This document shows positions 49,918 to 59,270 of a DNA stretch of 64,000 nucleotides, one piece after another. The translations under genes and the position numbers were made by a program. The notes under the pieces are model-generated. The model did not search any database, was not told the origin of the DNA, and saw only the letters and a program-made list of their open reading frames with translations. How positions within the stretch are numbered: position 1 is the stretch's first letter; the number at the start of each line of letters is the position of its first letter. This stretch comes from Lysobacter stagni (lineage in GTDB: Bacteria > Pseudomonadota > Gammaproteobacteria > Xanthomonadales > Xanthomonadaceae): the NCBI RefSeq assembly GCF_030053425.1, contig NZ_JASGBI010000001.1, positions 285,001-349,000 of the forward strand, in the 5' to 3' direction.

Positions 49918-51048
49918 TCAGCGCGCCATCGCCGAGGCGGCAGCGGTCACCGGACGGTTGTCCCGGTCAACCGGCTGCACTTTCTGTCCGGCGCGCAGCA
50001 GGTGCCCGCCCGCGGCCACCACCCAGTCGCCTGCGACAAGACCGCCGCGCACGGGTACGCGGTCCTCGCCGAAGGCACCGATCTCCACCGGCTTCAGCGC
50101 GAGAGTGGAGGTCTTCATGTCGACCACGAACACAGCGGTGCGCCCGTTGTCGCGCTGCACGGCGGCGATGGGGACACTGAGTCCACCGTTGCCCGGCGTG
50201 GGCAGGAACACCCGCGCGCTCTGTCCCAGTTCAAGTGCGCCGGCCGGCGCGTCGACGGTGACGCGCGCGGCGAAAGTACGCGACGCGGGGTCGGCTGCGG
50301 GCGAGATCTCGCGGATGCGGCCGTTCCAGCGCTCGCCGGTACGCGACCACGATTCCACCTGCACCGGCTGGCCGGCACGGATCGACGACACCATGCCTTC
50401 CGGCAACGCGAAAGCGACTTCGCGCACACCGTCGGCGGCCAGCGAGAAGACCGTCTGGCCCGCGGCCACGACCTGACCTGCCTCGGCCTGCCGCGCAGCG
50501 ATCACACCATCGCGCAGCGCGCGCAGTTGCGAGTACTCGGCCTGGTTGCGCGCGACTTCCAGTTCGGCGCGCGCGGCATTCACCTGGCCCTGCGCGGCGG
50601 TGGCGGCGGCGTTCTGCGCGTCCAGCGTGGACCGGCTGACCAGCTGGTCGTTGGCCAGCTTGGAGAAGCGCGCCTGATCGGCACGCGCGCGGCCCAGTTC
50701 GGCCTCGGCGGCCGCCAGCTGCGCCTGCGCGGCGCGTGCCTGTGCCTGCAGGTCGCCCGGGTCGAGCACCGCCAGCACCTGGCCGCGGCGCACGTGGTCG
50801 CCGACATCGACCCGGCGCTCGATCAGCTTGCCGCCGACGCGGAACGACAACGGGCTTTCCTCGCGTGCACGCACTTCGCCGGCGAAGGCGGTGGCGGCAT
50901 GGTCGGCCGCGACGGGATGGATCACCAGGACCGGACGGGCCGCTTCCTCGTGCGCGGACTTGTCGCTGCACGCCGCGAGGACGAGGAGCGAAAGGCCAGA
51001 CAGCGCAAAGACGACGCGGCGTACGGCAGCAGGGGGGCGGCTGCGCAT
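49918..51048 (-). CDS. RND efflux periplasmic adaptor (membrane fusion lipoprotein)
   Basis: A 376-residue adaptor with signal peptide ending in LLVLAAC (lipobox), then a barrel-sandwich half (SFRVGGKLIERRVDVGDHVRRGQVLAVLD), an Ala-rich coiled hairpin (about 95-160), and beta-barrel and membrane-proximal domains (VDAPAGALELGQSARVFLP; VPIAAVQRDNGRTAVFVVD). It links the inner pump to an outer-membrane channel such as TolC. First gene of the operon, starting 77 bases from the divergent TetR gene. Confidence 0.94.
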   Translation of the reverse strand: MRSRPPAAVRRVVFALSGLSLLVLAACSDKSAHEEAARPVLVIHPVAADHAATAFAGEVRAREESPLSFRVGGKLIERRVDVGDHVRRGQVLAVLDPGDLQAQARAAQAQLAAAEAELGRARADQARFSKLANDQLVSRSTLDAQNAAATAAQGQVNAARAELEVARNQAEYSQLRALRDGVIAARQAEAGQVVAAGQTVFSLAADGVREVAFALPEGMVSSIRAGQPVQVESWSRTGERWNGRIREISPAADPASRTFAARVTVDAPAGALELGQSARVFLPTPGNGGLSVPIAAVQRDNGRTAVFVVDMKTSTLALKPVEIGAFGEDRVPVRGGLVAGDWVVAAGGHLLRAGQKVQPVDRDNRPVTAAASAMAR

Positions 51049-51125
51049 TGCGGGTGACCTCGGGGTTAATTAATGTACCTTGCGGTACTGTATAAATATC
51101 AAACTCGGTAGTCTAGTATTCCAGC
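51049..51125. promoter_or_regulatory. Divergent promoter/operator region of the RND pump and TetR gene
   Basis: A 77-base AT-rich gap between divergent start codons. It holds an inverted repeat GTACC-TTGC-GGTAC (51075-51088), a good candidate TetR operator, directly beside TATAAAT (51091-51097). Its position would let one bound dimer block both promoters. The pairing is direct sequence observation; the role is inferred from context. Confidence 0.6.
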
Positions 51126-51842
51126 ATGACCGCTTCACGCCAGCCTGCAATTCCGCCCTCTCCGGCTGCCTCCAGCCCCACCCGGTCAGCCGGTCCCGGC
51201 CGTCCCAAGGACCTGGGAAAGCGCCTGGCCATCCTGGAGGCGGCCAAGCGGATGTTCACCCAGAACGGGTTCGACGGCGCCAGCATGGATCAGATCGCCG
51301 CCGAAGCCGGCGTCTCGAAGCTGACCGTCTACAGCCATTTCGGCGACAAGGAGACCCTGTTCGTCGCCGCCGTGGAATCGCACTGCGACCTGTCGCTGCC
51401 CTCTTCGCTGTTCGAGCCGGCGCCCACCTTGCCGCTGGACCAGCGCCTGATGGAGATCGCCCGCGCGTTCTACACGATGATCACCGCGCCGGAGGCCGTG
51501 GCCGGGCACCGCATGCTGTGTTCGCCGCAGATGGCGCACTCGGGCCTGCCCAAGCTGTTCTGGGAAGCCGGCCCGATGCGCGTGCAGGGCGATTTCGCCG
51601 CGCTGCTGGAGCGCCGCATCGCCGCGGGCGAGCTGGACATCCCCGACGTGCCACGCGCCGCCGGCCAGTTCTTCGCGCTGCTCAAGGGCGAGCCGCACGC
51701 CTGCCTGGTGTTCGGCGGCCCGACGCCGCCGGCGGAGGAGATCGACGCGCACCTGGCTGCGGCGGTGGACCTGTTCCTGCGGGCCTATCGCACGCACGAC
51801 GACGCAGCCGCCCGGACCGGCAAACCGCCGGCACGCCGATGA
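51126..51842 (+). CDS. TetR/AcrR-family repressor
   Basis: A 238-residue regulator. After a Pro/Ser-rich basic N-terminal tail of about 28 residues comes the TetR DNA-binding domain (ILEAAKRMFTQNGFDGASMD then IAAEAGVSKLTVYSHFGDKETLF). The C-terminal ligand domain resembles the AcrR-type C-terminal family (GHRMLCSPQMAHSGLPKLFWEAGP). Divergent from the RND pump operon, so most likely its local repressor, relieved by a pump substrate. Confidence 0.9.
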   Translation: MTASRQPAIPPSPAASSPTRSAGPGRPKDLGKRLAILEAAKRMFTQNGFDGASMDQIAAEAGVSKLTVYSHFGDKETLFVAAVESHCDLSLPSSLFEPAPTLPLDQRLMEIARAFYTMITAPEAVAGHRMLCSPQMAHSGLPKLFWEAGPMRVQGDFAALLERRIAAGELDIPDVPRAAGQFFALLKGEPHACLVFGGPTPPAEEIDAHLAAAVDLFLRAYRTHDDAAARTGKPPARR

Positions 51843-51971
51843 CATCCGTCTTGGTTACTTCTGGCACTCAGCCCTCCCCGCGCGGCGCCGCCATCCTGTG
51901 CGCCGCGCCCGCGACGGCCGGTTAGGCCGGACCCGTTACAATTCGCGGTCTTCCGCGCGAGATTCCCCCCG

Positions 51972-52628
51972 ATGAGCACCATGGATTACAGCAAGGCACG
52001 CGAACTGATGGTCGAACAGCAGGTACGTCCGTGGGACGTGCTCGACCTGCGCGTGCTCGAGGTGATGGCGACGCTGCCGCGCGAGGCCTTCGTGCCCGCC
52101 GCGCACCGCGCCCTGGCCTATGGCGATCTGTCGCTGCCGCTGGGCCATGGCGAGTTCACTCTGAAGCCCGTGGTCGAAGGCCGCGCGTTGCAGGCGCTGT
52201 TGCTGGAGCCGGGCGACGACGTGCTGGTGCTGGGCGATGCCAGCGGCTACCTCACCGCCTGCGCCGGCCGCCTCGCCCGCGAGGTGCTCGCCGTGGAGCG
52301 CAACGAGGCCTTCGCGCACGCCGCGCGCGCCGCACTGGCCGAACAGGCCATCGGCAACGCGCAGATCGTCGTCGCCGACCCGCTGCAGTGGACCACCGAG
52401 CGCCGCTTCAGCGCGATCCTCGTGGCCGGCGCGGTCGACACCATCCCGGAACGCTTCGTCGATTGGCTGCAACCGGGCGGGCGCATGTTCGTCGTGCGCG
52501 GCCGTTCACCGGCGATGGAAGCGGTGCTGGTGCGCAACGATGTCAACGGTTCGCGCATCCAATCGTTGTTCGAAACCGACCTGCCTTACCTCGCCGGTGC
52601 GGCCCCCGCACCGACGTTCCAGTTCTGA
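51972..52628 (+). CDS. PCMT-like SAM methyltransferase homologue upstream of tolC
   Basis: A 218-residue relative of protein-L-isoaspartate O-methyltransferase. The N-terminal EQQVRPWDVLD block and LPREAFVP are kept, and the SAM-binding loop reads VLVLGDASGYLTA instead of LGxGSGY. The substrate motif GQTISQP is replaced by GEFTLKP (60-66), losing the key Ser/Gln. This branch is commonly annotated as pcm and commonly found before tolC, but repair activity is doubtful. A TTACAAT hexamer lies about 30 bases before the start. tolC follows 73 bases later on the same strand. Confidence 0.82.
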   Translation: MSTMDYSKARELMVEQQVRPWDVLDLRVLEVMATLPREAFVPAAHRALAYGDLSLPLGHGEFTLKPVVEGRALQALLLEPGDDVLVLGDASGYLTACAGRLAREVLAVERNEAFAHAARAALAEQAIGNAQIVVADPLQWTTERRFSAILVAGAVDTIPERFVDWLQPGGRMFVVRGRSPAMEAVLVRNDVNGSRIQSLFETDLPYLAGAAPAPTFQF

Positions 52629-52701
52629 CGCGCCTCCCCTCGCACGCCCGCTCTGCCACGCGGGCGGCTCAACAAGAAAGTAAAACGGACAAGGACCTCG
52701 C

Positions 52702-54120
52702 ATGATCCGCCGCCCGCTCGTCATCGCCCTCGCTGCCGCCGTGAGTGTCTCGGCCCTGTTGCCGGCCACGGCCTCCGCCGAAGACCTCCTGCAGACCTAC
52801 GAGCTGGCACGCGGAGCCGATCCGCAACTTTCCGCCGCCGAAGCCAACCGCCTGGCCATCAAGGAAGGCGCCGTGCAGACGCGCGCCGCCATGCTCCCGC
52901 AGATCGACGGCACCGCCTCAATCACCCGCGCACGCAACTACGAGCGCGGCGACGCCGTCATCAACGCCGACGGCACGATCAGCGGCGGCAACAGCGAGTC
53001 GGAGACCACCTCGCGCGGCACCGAAGCGCGCCTGTCGCAGATGGTCTACGACCGCGGCAACTTCACCCGCCACAAGAGCGCCAAGGCGCTCAGCTCGGCC
53101 GCTGACTTCCAGCTCAGCGCGGCCGGCAACGACCTGATCACGCGCACGTCGGCGGCGTACTTCAACGTGCTGATCGGCCTGGAGTCGCTGGCCGCGGCCG
53201 AGGCGGCCGAGACCGCGCTGAAGAAGCAGTTCGACTACGCGTCCAAGCGCCTGGAAGTCGGCCTGGCACCGATCACCGACGTGCACGAGGCCCGCGCCCA
53301 GTACGACAGCGCGCGCGCCAACACCATCCTGGCCCGCAACGTGGTCGAGGACGCGTACCAGGCGCTGGCGGAAATCACCGGCCAGCCCATCAGCAACATC
53401 AAGGGCCTGCCGAAGGACTACCAGCCGTCGCTGCCAGAAACCCGCGACGCCGAGGGCTGGGTGCAGACAGCCATCGACAACAACCCGGGACTGCGTGCGA
53501 AAGAACTGCAGGTGACGTCCACCGAGGCCGACGTCGAGACCGCACGCGCCGGCCACTGGCCGCGCCTGTACCTCAACGGCAGCTACGGCGACAACGAAAG
53601 CTGGGGCGACAGCCAGGTGCGCAACATCTCGCGCGATATCGACAGCCGCAGTTATGGCCCGTCGGTTGGCCTGGTCCTGTCGGTGCCGATCTACTCCGGC
53701 GGCGCGACCCAGTCGGGCGTGCGCCAGGCGCTGGCGCGCCGCGACGTCGCGCAGGACGAACTGGAACAGCAGAAGCGCCTGCTCGTGCGCAACACGCGCA
53801 ATGCCTACCAGACGCTGGTGGCGAGCATCAGCGAGGTCGAGGCACGCCGCCTGGCGCTGGTCTCGGCGCAGAGCGCGTACGACGCCTCGCAGGTCGGACT
53901 GGAAGTCGGCACGCGCACCGTGCTGGACGTCCTGCAGAACCAGAACAACCTGTTCACCGCGAAGCTCGAGTTCGCCCGCGCCCGTTACAACCACCTGCAG
54001 AGCCGCCTGCTGCTCGAACAGGCCGCCGGCACGCTGGACGTGTCCGACGTGCAGGACGTCAACCGCCTGCTCACCGCCGATACCGAAGCACAGCTGCCGG
54101 CGGGCGACGTGACGCGCTGA
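52702..54120 (+). CDS. tolC: TolC-type outer-membrane channel
   Basis: A 472-residue outer-membrane efflux and type I secretion channel. A cleavable signal peptide (to about ATASA-E) is followed by two repeats of the outer-membrane efflux domain: LLQTYELARGADPQLSAAEAN opening the first, and GWVQTAIDNNPGLRAKELQV opening the second, with long helical hairpins and NLFTAKLEFARARYNHLQSRLLLEQAAGTL near the end. AAGGA lies 7 bases before the ATG. It may supply the outer channel for the RND pump encoded nearby. A strong terminator follows. Confidence 0.95.
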   Translation: MIRRPLVIALAAAVSVSALLPATASAEDLLQTYELARGADPQLSAAEANRLAIKEGAVQTRAAMLPQIDGTASITRARNYERGDAVINADGTISGGNSESETTSRGTEARLSQMVYDRGNFTRHKSAKALSSAADFQLSAAGNDLITRTSAAYFNVLIGLESLAAAEAAETALKKQFDYASKRLEVGLAPITDVHEARAQYDSARANTILARNVVEDAYQALAEITGQPISNIKGLPKDYQPSLPETRDAEGWVQTAIDNNPGLRAKELQVTSTEADVETARAGHWPRLYLNGSYGDNESWGDSQVRNISRDIDSRSYGPSVGLVLSVPIYSGGATQSGVRQALARRDVAQDELEQQKRLLVRNTRNAYQTLVASISEVEARRLALVSAQSAYDASQVGLEVGTRTVLDVLQNQNNLFTAKLEFARARYNHLQSRLLLEQAAGTLDVSDVQDVNRLLTADTEAQLPAGDVTR

Positions 54121-54148
54121 TCGCACGCGACATCGCGACGCACCAGGA

Positions 54149-54174
54149 ACCGCCGGCTTCCCGGCGGTTTTTTT
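54149..54174 (+). terminator. Terminator after tolC
   Basis: ACCGCCGG-CTTC-CCGGCGGT followed by TTTTTT. The cytosine-rich tetraloop stem and T run are clear. Confidence 0.9.
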
Positions 54175-54205
54175 ATGCGCGCAGGAAAGTGAAGCGTGGC
54201 GCGGG

Positions 54206-55498
54206 TTACTGCACCGGCAGGAGCGGCTCCAGCAACGCCATCGTGCGCGCCAGTGCGCCACGGCCGGTTTCGACCAGCGCGCGGCCGGCGGTGGTCATGC
54301 GTTCGCGCTTGTGCGGGTCGGACAGCAGATCGGCCAGCGCGTCGCGCACGGCATCGGCGTCGGGTTCCACGAGCAGCGCACCGGCGTCCTGCAGGCGCTG
54401 CGCGATCTCGACGAAGTTGTGCAGGTGCGGGCCGGTGACGATGGCGGTACCGGTCGCGGCGGGTTCGAGCAGGTTGTGGCCGCCGATGGCCTGCAGACTG
54501 CCGCCGACGAAGGCGACGTCGGCACAGGCGTAGAAGTTCATCAGCTCGCCCATCGTGTCGACCACGAAGACGGCGTCGGCCGGTTGCGGCCAGGGTTGGC
54601 GCGAACGCGTCGAGACGGTCCAGCCCGAGGCGCGCGCGAGGTCGGCGACCATGCGGAAGCGCTCCGGGTGGCGCGGCACCCACAGCAGCAGCAGGTCGGG
54701 AAACTTCGCACGCAGGCGACGGTGGATCGCCAGCACCGCGGGTTCCTCTTCCTCGTGCGTGCTCGCGGCGATCCATACCGGTCGCTCGCCGCACTGCCGG
54801 CGGCACTGCGCGGCGAAGTCGGCCAGATGTTCGGGAACGGCAACGTCGAACTTGAGGTTGCCCACTTCCTTCACCTGTTCCGGGCGCGCACCCAGGCGGA
54901 TGAAGCGTTCGGCATCGGCACGCGACTGCGCGGCCACGGCATGCACGGTGCGCAGGGCCCGCGCCACCAGCGGCGCCAGCACCCGGTAGCCGCGCAGCGA
55001 ACGTTCGGACAACCGCGCGTTGAGGATCACCGCGGGCACGCCCTGCTCGCGGCAACCGAACAACAGGCTGGGCCACAGTTCGGTTTCCATGATCAGCGCC
55101 GCGTACGGACGGTAGTGGCGCAGGAACCGCGTGACGGCGCCGGGCAGGTCGTAGGGCAGGTAGACATGCTCCACCGCATCGCCCCACAGCGCCTGCACGC
55201 GCTCGGAGCCGGTGGGGGTGATGGTGGTGACCAGCACGCGCTGGCCCGGGTAGGCGCGGCGCAACGCGTTCACCACCGGCACCGCGGCATTGACCTCGCC
55301 CAGCGACACCGCGTGCACCCACAGCGTGCGCATCGCGGGGCGGTCGCCATAGAACGCATAGCGCTCCTGCCAGCGCAGGAAGTACGCCGGCTGGCGCAGG
55401 CCGCGCCAGATCAGGTGGTACACGGTGATGGGAGCCAACAGGTACAGGGCGACCGAGTACAGGCCGCGCAACAGTCGCTCGATAGGGTCCGTCGGCAT
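54206..55498 (-). CDS. waaA: Kdo transferase (3-deoxy-D-manno-octulosonate transferase)
   Basis: Adds Kdo to lipid IVA at the inner membrane. The 430-residue GT30 enzyme begins with one membrane anchor (LLRGLYSVALYLLAPITVYHLIW), then WVHAVSLGEVNA with the catalytic glutamate, PYDLPGAVTRFL, ETELWPSLL and, in the C-terminal half, GGHNLLEPAATGTAIVTGPHLHNF. The ATG at 55498 is preceded by TATCCT seven bases upstream and no ribosome site, so an alternative ATG at 55546 or a near-leaderless mRNA should be considered. Divergent from the acyltransferase gene. Confidence 0.95.
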   Translation of the reverse strand: MPTDPIERLLRGLYSVALYLLAPITVYHLIWRGLRQPAYFLRWQERYAFYGDRPAMRTLWVHAVSLGEVNAAVPVVNALRRAYPGQRVLVTTITPTGSERVQALWGDAVEHVYLPYDLPGAVTRFLRHYRPYAALIMETELWPSLLFGCREQGVPAVILNARLSERSLRGYRVLAPLVARALRTVHAVAAQSRADAERFIRLGARPEQVKEVGNLKFDVAVPEHLADFAAQCRRQCGERPVWIAASTHEEEEPAVLAIHRRLRAKFPDLLLLWVPRHPERFRMVADLARASGWTVSTRSRQPWPQPADAVFVVDTMGELMNFYACADVAFVGGSLQAIGGHNLLEPAATGTAIVTGPHLHNFVEIAQRLQDAGALLVEPDADAVRDALADLLSDPHKRERMTTAGRALVETGRGALARTMALLEPLLPVQ

Positions 55499-55604
55499 CG
55501 CGAATAGGATAACGAAGGCCGTGACGGACGGGCGAAGGCGATGCATCGAAGACCAGCACGGCGCCGGCCTATTGCATCGGCGAGCGCGGCCATAGAATTC
55601 CCGG

Positions 55605-56537
55605 ATGCCCAAGGCCGTCGAGTCCCCCACTTCTCCGCCCCCGCCGCCGTTCGGTCCGCGCCACTGGCCCATGTGGATCGCCTACGGCGTGATGTGCTTC
55701 GGCGCGCGCCTGCCGTGGTCGCTCCAGCGCGCGCTGGGCGGCCTGACCGGCGCGTTCGCCCTGCGCGTGGCCGGCGCTCGCCGTCGCGCGGCGCAGATCA
55801 ACCTGGCGCTGTGCTTCCCGGAGAAGACGCCGGCCGAGCGCGAGCGCCTGCTGCGCGACAGCTTCCGCGACTTCGGCATCGGCCTGTTCGAATTCTCGCG
55901 CGCCTGGTGGGGCTCGGCCGAACCGATGCGGCGCACGGTGCGGATCGAGGGACTGGAGCTGCTGGACGACATCCGCGCGCAGGGTCGCGGCGTGCTGATG
56001 GTGTCGGGCCACTTCATGACCCTGGAGATGTGCGGGCGCCTGATGTGCGACCACCTGCCGCTGGCCGGCATGTACCGCCGCCATCGCAGCCCGGTGATGG
56101 AATGGGCGGTCAAGCGCGGCCGCCTGCGCTATGCCAGCGCGATGTTCACCAACGAGGAGATCCGCGCGGCGATGCGCCACCTCAAGCAGGGCGGTTTCCT
56201 GTGGTACGCGCCAGACCAGGACATGCGCGGCAAGGACACGGTGTTCGCACCGTTCTTCGGCGTGCCGGCGGCGACGATCACCGCCACGCACCAGTTCGCG
56301 CGCCTGAGTGGCTGCGCGGTGGTGCCGTTCTTCCATCGCCGCGAGGGTGCCGACTATGTGCTGCGCGTGGGCGCGCCGCTGGAGGACTTCCCATCCACCG
56401 ACGCGGCCGTGGACAGCGCCCGCGTCAACGCTTCCATCGAAGCGATGGTGCGCGAGGCGCCCAGCCAGTACCTGTGGATCCACCGCCGCTTCAAGCGCCG
56501 CCCCCCCGGCATGAGTTCGCCTTACGGCAAGCGGTGA
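55605..56537 (+). CDS. lpxL: Lipid A lauroyl-type acyltransferase
   Basis: A 310-residue late acyltransferase of lipid A synthesis. One N-terminal membrane segment is followed by the HX4E catalytic motif H136-F-M-T-L-E141 in VSGHFMTLEMCGR, then WYAPDQDMRGKDTVFAPFFG and YLWIHRRFKRRP, which are LpxL/HtrB/LpxM signatures. Which acyl position is served cannot be told from sequence alone. TAGAAT at 55593-55598 lies six bases before the ATG, hinting at leaderless transcription. It ends 4 bases from the convergent ligase gene. Confidence 0.9.
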   Translation: MPKAVESPTSPPPPPFGPRHWPMWIAYGVMCFGARLPWSLQRALGGLTGAFALRVAGARRRAAQINLALCFPEKTPAERERLLRDSFRDFGIGLFEFSRAWWGSAEPMRRTVRIEGLELLDDIRAQGRGVLMVSGHFMTLEMCGRLMCDHLPLAGMYRRHRSPVMEWAVKRGRLRYASAMFTNEEIRAAMRHLKQGGFLWYAPDQDMRGKDTVFAPFFGVPAATITATHQFARLSGCAVVPFFHRREGADYVLRVGAPLEDFPSTDAAVDSARVNASIEAMVREAPSQYLWIHRRFKRRPPGMSSPYGKR

Positions 56538-56541
56538 GCGC

Positions 56542-57843
56542 CTATTCGCGCGCGAGCAGGCTGCCCGCGTAGAGGGCGGCGAGCATCAGCGTCAGTCCAC
56601 CCCAGAAGGTGGAATAGAACGCCAGGTGCGTGTTGATGGGGAACAGAGTGGCCACCAGGGCCCACATCGCCGGGCGCGCGCGTTCGCGGGCGGATTCCTC
56701 GGCGAAATGCCAGGCGCGCCAGGCCAGTGCCAGCCCCGCCAGCCACAGCAGCACGCCGAATGCGCCGGTCTCGCTCAGCACTTCCAGCACGATCTGGTGC
56801 GCGTGCAGCGCCGGGCCTTCGCCCCAGGCGGCCACTTGCCCCGGCGCCGGATCGCAGGCGGGGAACGCCTCGCGGAAGCCGCGCGCGCCGACGCCATTCA
56901 AGGGATGCTCGCGCGCCATGCACGCTGCCGCTTCCCAGATGCGCGCGCGACCCGACAGCGCACTGTCGACGCCTTCGACATCCGCGGTGAGCGCATGCCC
57001 GGTGCGCGCGATGCGATCGCGTACCTGCGGCACCACCACCGTCAGCAGGCCGACGCTGACCACACCGGCGAGGAACACACCCGCCAGCTTCTTCCAGCCC
57101 AGCAGCCGCCAACCCGACAGGGCCAGCGCGACGGCGTAGGTGATCCACGACGCACGCGAGCCCGCAAGTACCAGCACCACACCGAGCGCCGCCGCGGCGA
57201 GCAACCAGCCCACCGTGCCGATCCGCCTTCCGCCTGCGAACAGCAGGAACGGCGACAGGCTGGCCAGCACCGGACCCAGTTTGAGATTGCACGGACCCAG
57301 CACACCGCTGAGCCGATCGAGCAGCGCCAGCTCTTCCGGTGTGCACATGCCATGGCCGCTGATGGCGTGCTTGATGCCGTCGATGGCGGCGAACAGCGGA
57401 CTGGTGCCGGTCACGGCCTGCACCAGCGCGTCGAGTGTCCAGATCGCGACGATCACCGCCAGGCCGGTGAACGTCGTGCGCCGCCCGGCCGGTTCGGCGA
57501 CCGCGGCCGCGACGAGCCACAGGAACGGCAGGTAGCGCAGGTCGACCGCTGCCTCGCGCAGCGCGCGCGCGGGATCGACCGCGTCGATGGCGGAGACCAG
57601 CTCCGGCATCCAGTAGGCGAAGAACAACACGCTGGTGAGCGCCCATGCCGGATGGCTGAGCAGCTTGGAACCGCCGCGGAAACGCGACTGCGCAAGGCGG
57701 ATGATCGCCGCCAGCGCGCCCAGCACGAGCACGCCTTCCGCATAACCGGGTGCGGGCCACAGCGCGACATAGGTGAGCACCCACGCCGGCGCCCAACGCC
57801 AGCCGTGCGCATTGGCGTCCGCCGCGTCAGTGGCGGTGTTCAT
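56542..57843 (-). CDS. O-antigen ligase family membrane protein
   Basis: A 433-residue polytopic protein with about 11 helices and a large periplasmic loop containing GVDSALSGRARIWEAA and HPLNGVGARGFREAF, then ALHAHQIVLEVLSETG, the WaaL/Wzy_C pattern with the catalytic histidine region (HAHQ) used in ligating O-antigen to lipid A-core. AGSRASW fits the family arginine. The ATG at 57843 is inside the end of the glycosyltransferase gene (17-base overlap), so the two are translationally coupled. It could be a ligase or a related polymerase. Confidence 0.85.
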   Translation of the reverse strand: MNTATDAADANAHGWRWAPAWVLTYVALWPAPGYAEGVLVLGALAAIIRLAQSRFRGGSKLLSHPAWALTSVLFFAYWMPELVSAIDAVDPARALREAAVDLRYLPFLWLVAAAVAEPAGRRTTFTGLAVIVAIWTLDALVQAVTGTSPLFAAIDGIKHAISGHGMCTPEELALLDRLSGVLGPCNLKLGPVLASLSPFLLFAGGRRIGTVGWLLAAAALGVVLVLAGSRASWITYAVALALSGWRLLGWKKLAGVFLAGVVSVGLLTVVVPQVRDRIARTGHALTADVEGVDSALSGRARIWEAAACMAREHPLNGVGARGFREAFPACDPAPGQVAAWGEGPALHAHQIVLEVLSETGAFGVLLWLAGLALAWRAWHFAEESARERARPAMWALVATLFPINTHLAFYSTFWGGLTLMLAALYAGSLLARE

Positions 57844-58951
57844 CGACGAGCTCGGCGTAGACGGCAAGCGAGGCCTCCTGCATCGCACGCAAGGAATCGG
57901 GAATCCTAGCCGGTGATAACGCAGGATGCGTAAGAAGTTCGTAGGAGATGCGACGCAGTGCATCGATATCGAACGTCGGCACCGCGCCCTGCGGCTGGTA
58001 CTGCGCCAGAAGCTCGCCCACGCCACCGTGGTCCCATCCCACCACGGGTCGCCCCACGGACAAGGCCTCCACCACGGTACGACCGAAGGCCTCGGGCTTG
58101 CGCGAGAGCTGCAGCACCAGGTCGCTGGCCGCATAGGCCTGCGCGACGGCGTCGGTCGGCGCGGTGAAGGCGACCGATCCGGCAATGCCTGCCTGCACCG
58201 CCTCCTGTTCCAGCGTGGCGATGTACGCCTCGCGGCCGGCCTCGCGCGCGCCGGGCAACCACAGCCGCGCGTCCAGACCGTCCGCGCGCAGGCGCGCCAG
58301 CAGCACCAATGCATCGGCGTGGCCTTTCAGGCGCGTGCCACGGCCCGGCAGCAGCAGCAGCGGCCCATTGCCTCCCAGCGCCGGATGCAGCGCGGCGACG
58401 CATTCGCGCGCGGCGCGGTCGGGCATCGGCGCGCGCGGGAATGCAGTGGGGTCGATGCCGCGCGGGATCACGCGCAGCTTCGCGGCATCGACGTGCGGGT
58501 AATGGCGCAGGACGAAATCGCGCACCGTGCTCGACACACAGATGACCCGTTCGCCACGGGTCATCACGGCGCTGTAGCGCGAAGGCGAGTTGAGCCCGTG
58601 CACGGTGGTGACCCAACGCGGTCGCGTCGCGTCGGGAAGGCCGCGCAGCGCCAGTTCGCCAACCCACGCCGGCAGGCGCGAACGCGCGTGCACGACATCC
58701 ACCCCTTCGCGCACGAACAGACGGCGCAGGGCGATGGCGTGACGGAAAGTCAGTAGTGATTTGCGGCCGATGTCGAGCGTGATGTGTTCGGCGCCCATCG
58801 CCTGCAGTCGCGGCACCAGACGACCGCCGCGCGAGACGACGATGGCGCGATGCCCCGCCTCGACCAGGGCCTGGGCGATCTCCAGCGTGGAACGCTCGAC
58901 GCCGCCGGATTCCAGCGCCGGCAGCAGCTGGACGACGGTCAGGCGCGGCAT
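57827..58951 (-). CDS. Glycosyltransferase family 4 protein
   Basis: A 374-residue GT-B enzyme. The N-terminal half opens with LLPALESGGVERSTLEIAQAL, and the C-terminal half has LLLPGRGTRLKGHADAL and the donor-binding SRKPEAFGRTVVEALSVGRPVVGWDHGGVGE with the E-x7-E motif. It probably adds a sugar to the LPS core or O-chain, given the overlapping ligase gene and nearby waaA and lpxL. The exact sugar is unknown. Confidence 0.88.
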   Translation of the reverse strand: MPRLTVVQLLPALESGGVERSTLEIAQALVEAGHRAIVVSRGGRLVPRLQAMGAEHITLDIGRKSLLTFRHAIALRRLFVREGVDVVHARSRLPAWVGELALRGLPDATRPRWVTTVHGLNSPSRYSAVMTRGERVICVSSTVRDFVLRHYPHVDAAKLRVIPRGIDPTAFPRAPMPDRAARECVAALHPALGGNGPLLLLPGRGTRLKGHADALVLLARLRADGLDARLWLPGAREAGREAYIATLEQEAVQAGIAGSVAFTAPTDAVAQAYAASDLVLQLSRKPEAFGRTVVEALSVGRPVVGWDHGGVGELLAQYQPQGAVPTFDIDALRRISYELLTHPALSPARIPDSLRAMQEASLAVYAELVDEHRH

Positions 58952-58999
58952 GGGCGGCTCCCGGGCGGCCTCATGCGCGGGTCGTCCGGTGAGGGCCGG

Positions 59000-59200
59000 T
59001 CAGTCTTCGAGGACGAAGTGCGAGCCGCAGTACGGGCACTGCGCTTCCCCGCCTTCGGCCTCGATCGGCAGATACACGCGCGGATGCGAGTTCCACAGCG
59101 CCATGGAGGGCAGCGGGCAGCTCAGCGGCAGGTCGGAGCGATGCACGACGTAGCGCTGCTCGGCGTTGGCCTGGGTCGGATGGGCGTTGGCTGCGGTCAT
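59000..59200 (-). CDS. Small zinc-finger (CHCC-type) protein
   Basis: A 66-residue protein of the zf-CHCC type, related to the zinc-binding NDUFS6 subunit of complex I in eukaryotes. The likely ligands are the Cys of LSCPLP, the His of NSHPRVYLP and the pair in AQCPYCGSHF. In bacteria this small protein is conserved but its role is not established. The ATG at 59200 was chosen because upstream sequence loses conservation; no ribosome site is obvious. It lies 48 bases upstream of the glycosyltransferase on the same strand. Confidence 0.85.
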   Translation of the reverse strand: MTAANAHPTQANAEQRYVVHRSDLPLSCPLPSMALWNSHPRVYLPIEAEGGEAQCPYCGSHFVLED

Positions 59201-59270
59201 GGGAAGGGACGGGTGGCGACGCGGGGACGCAAGTTTACCAGCCCGCGTGCATGCACCGGGCCGCGGAAGC

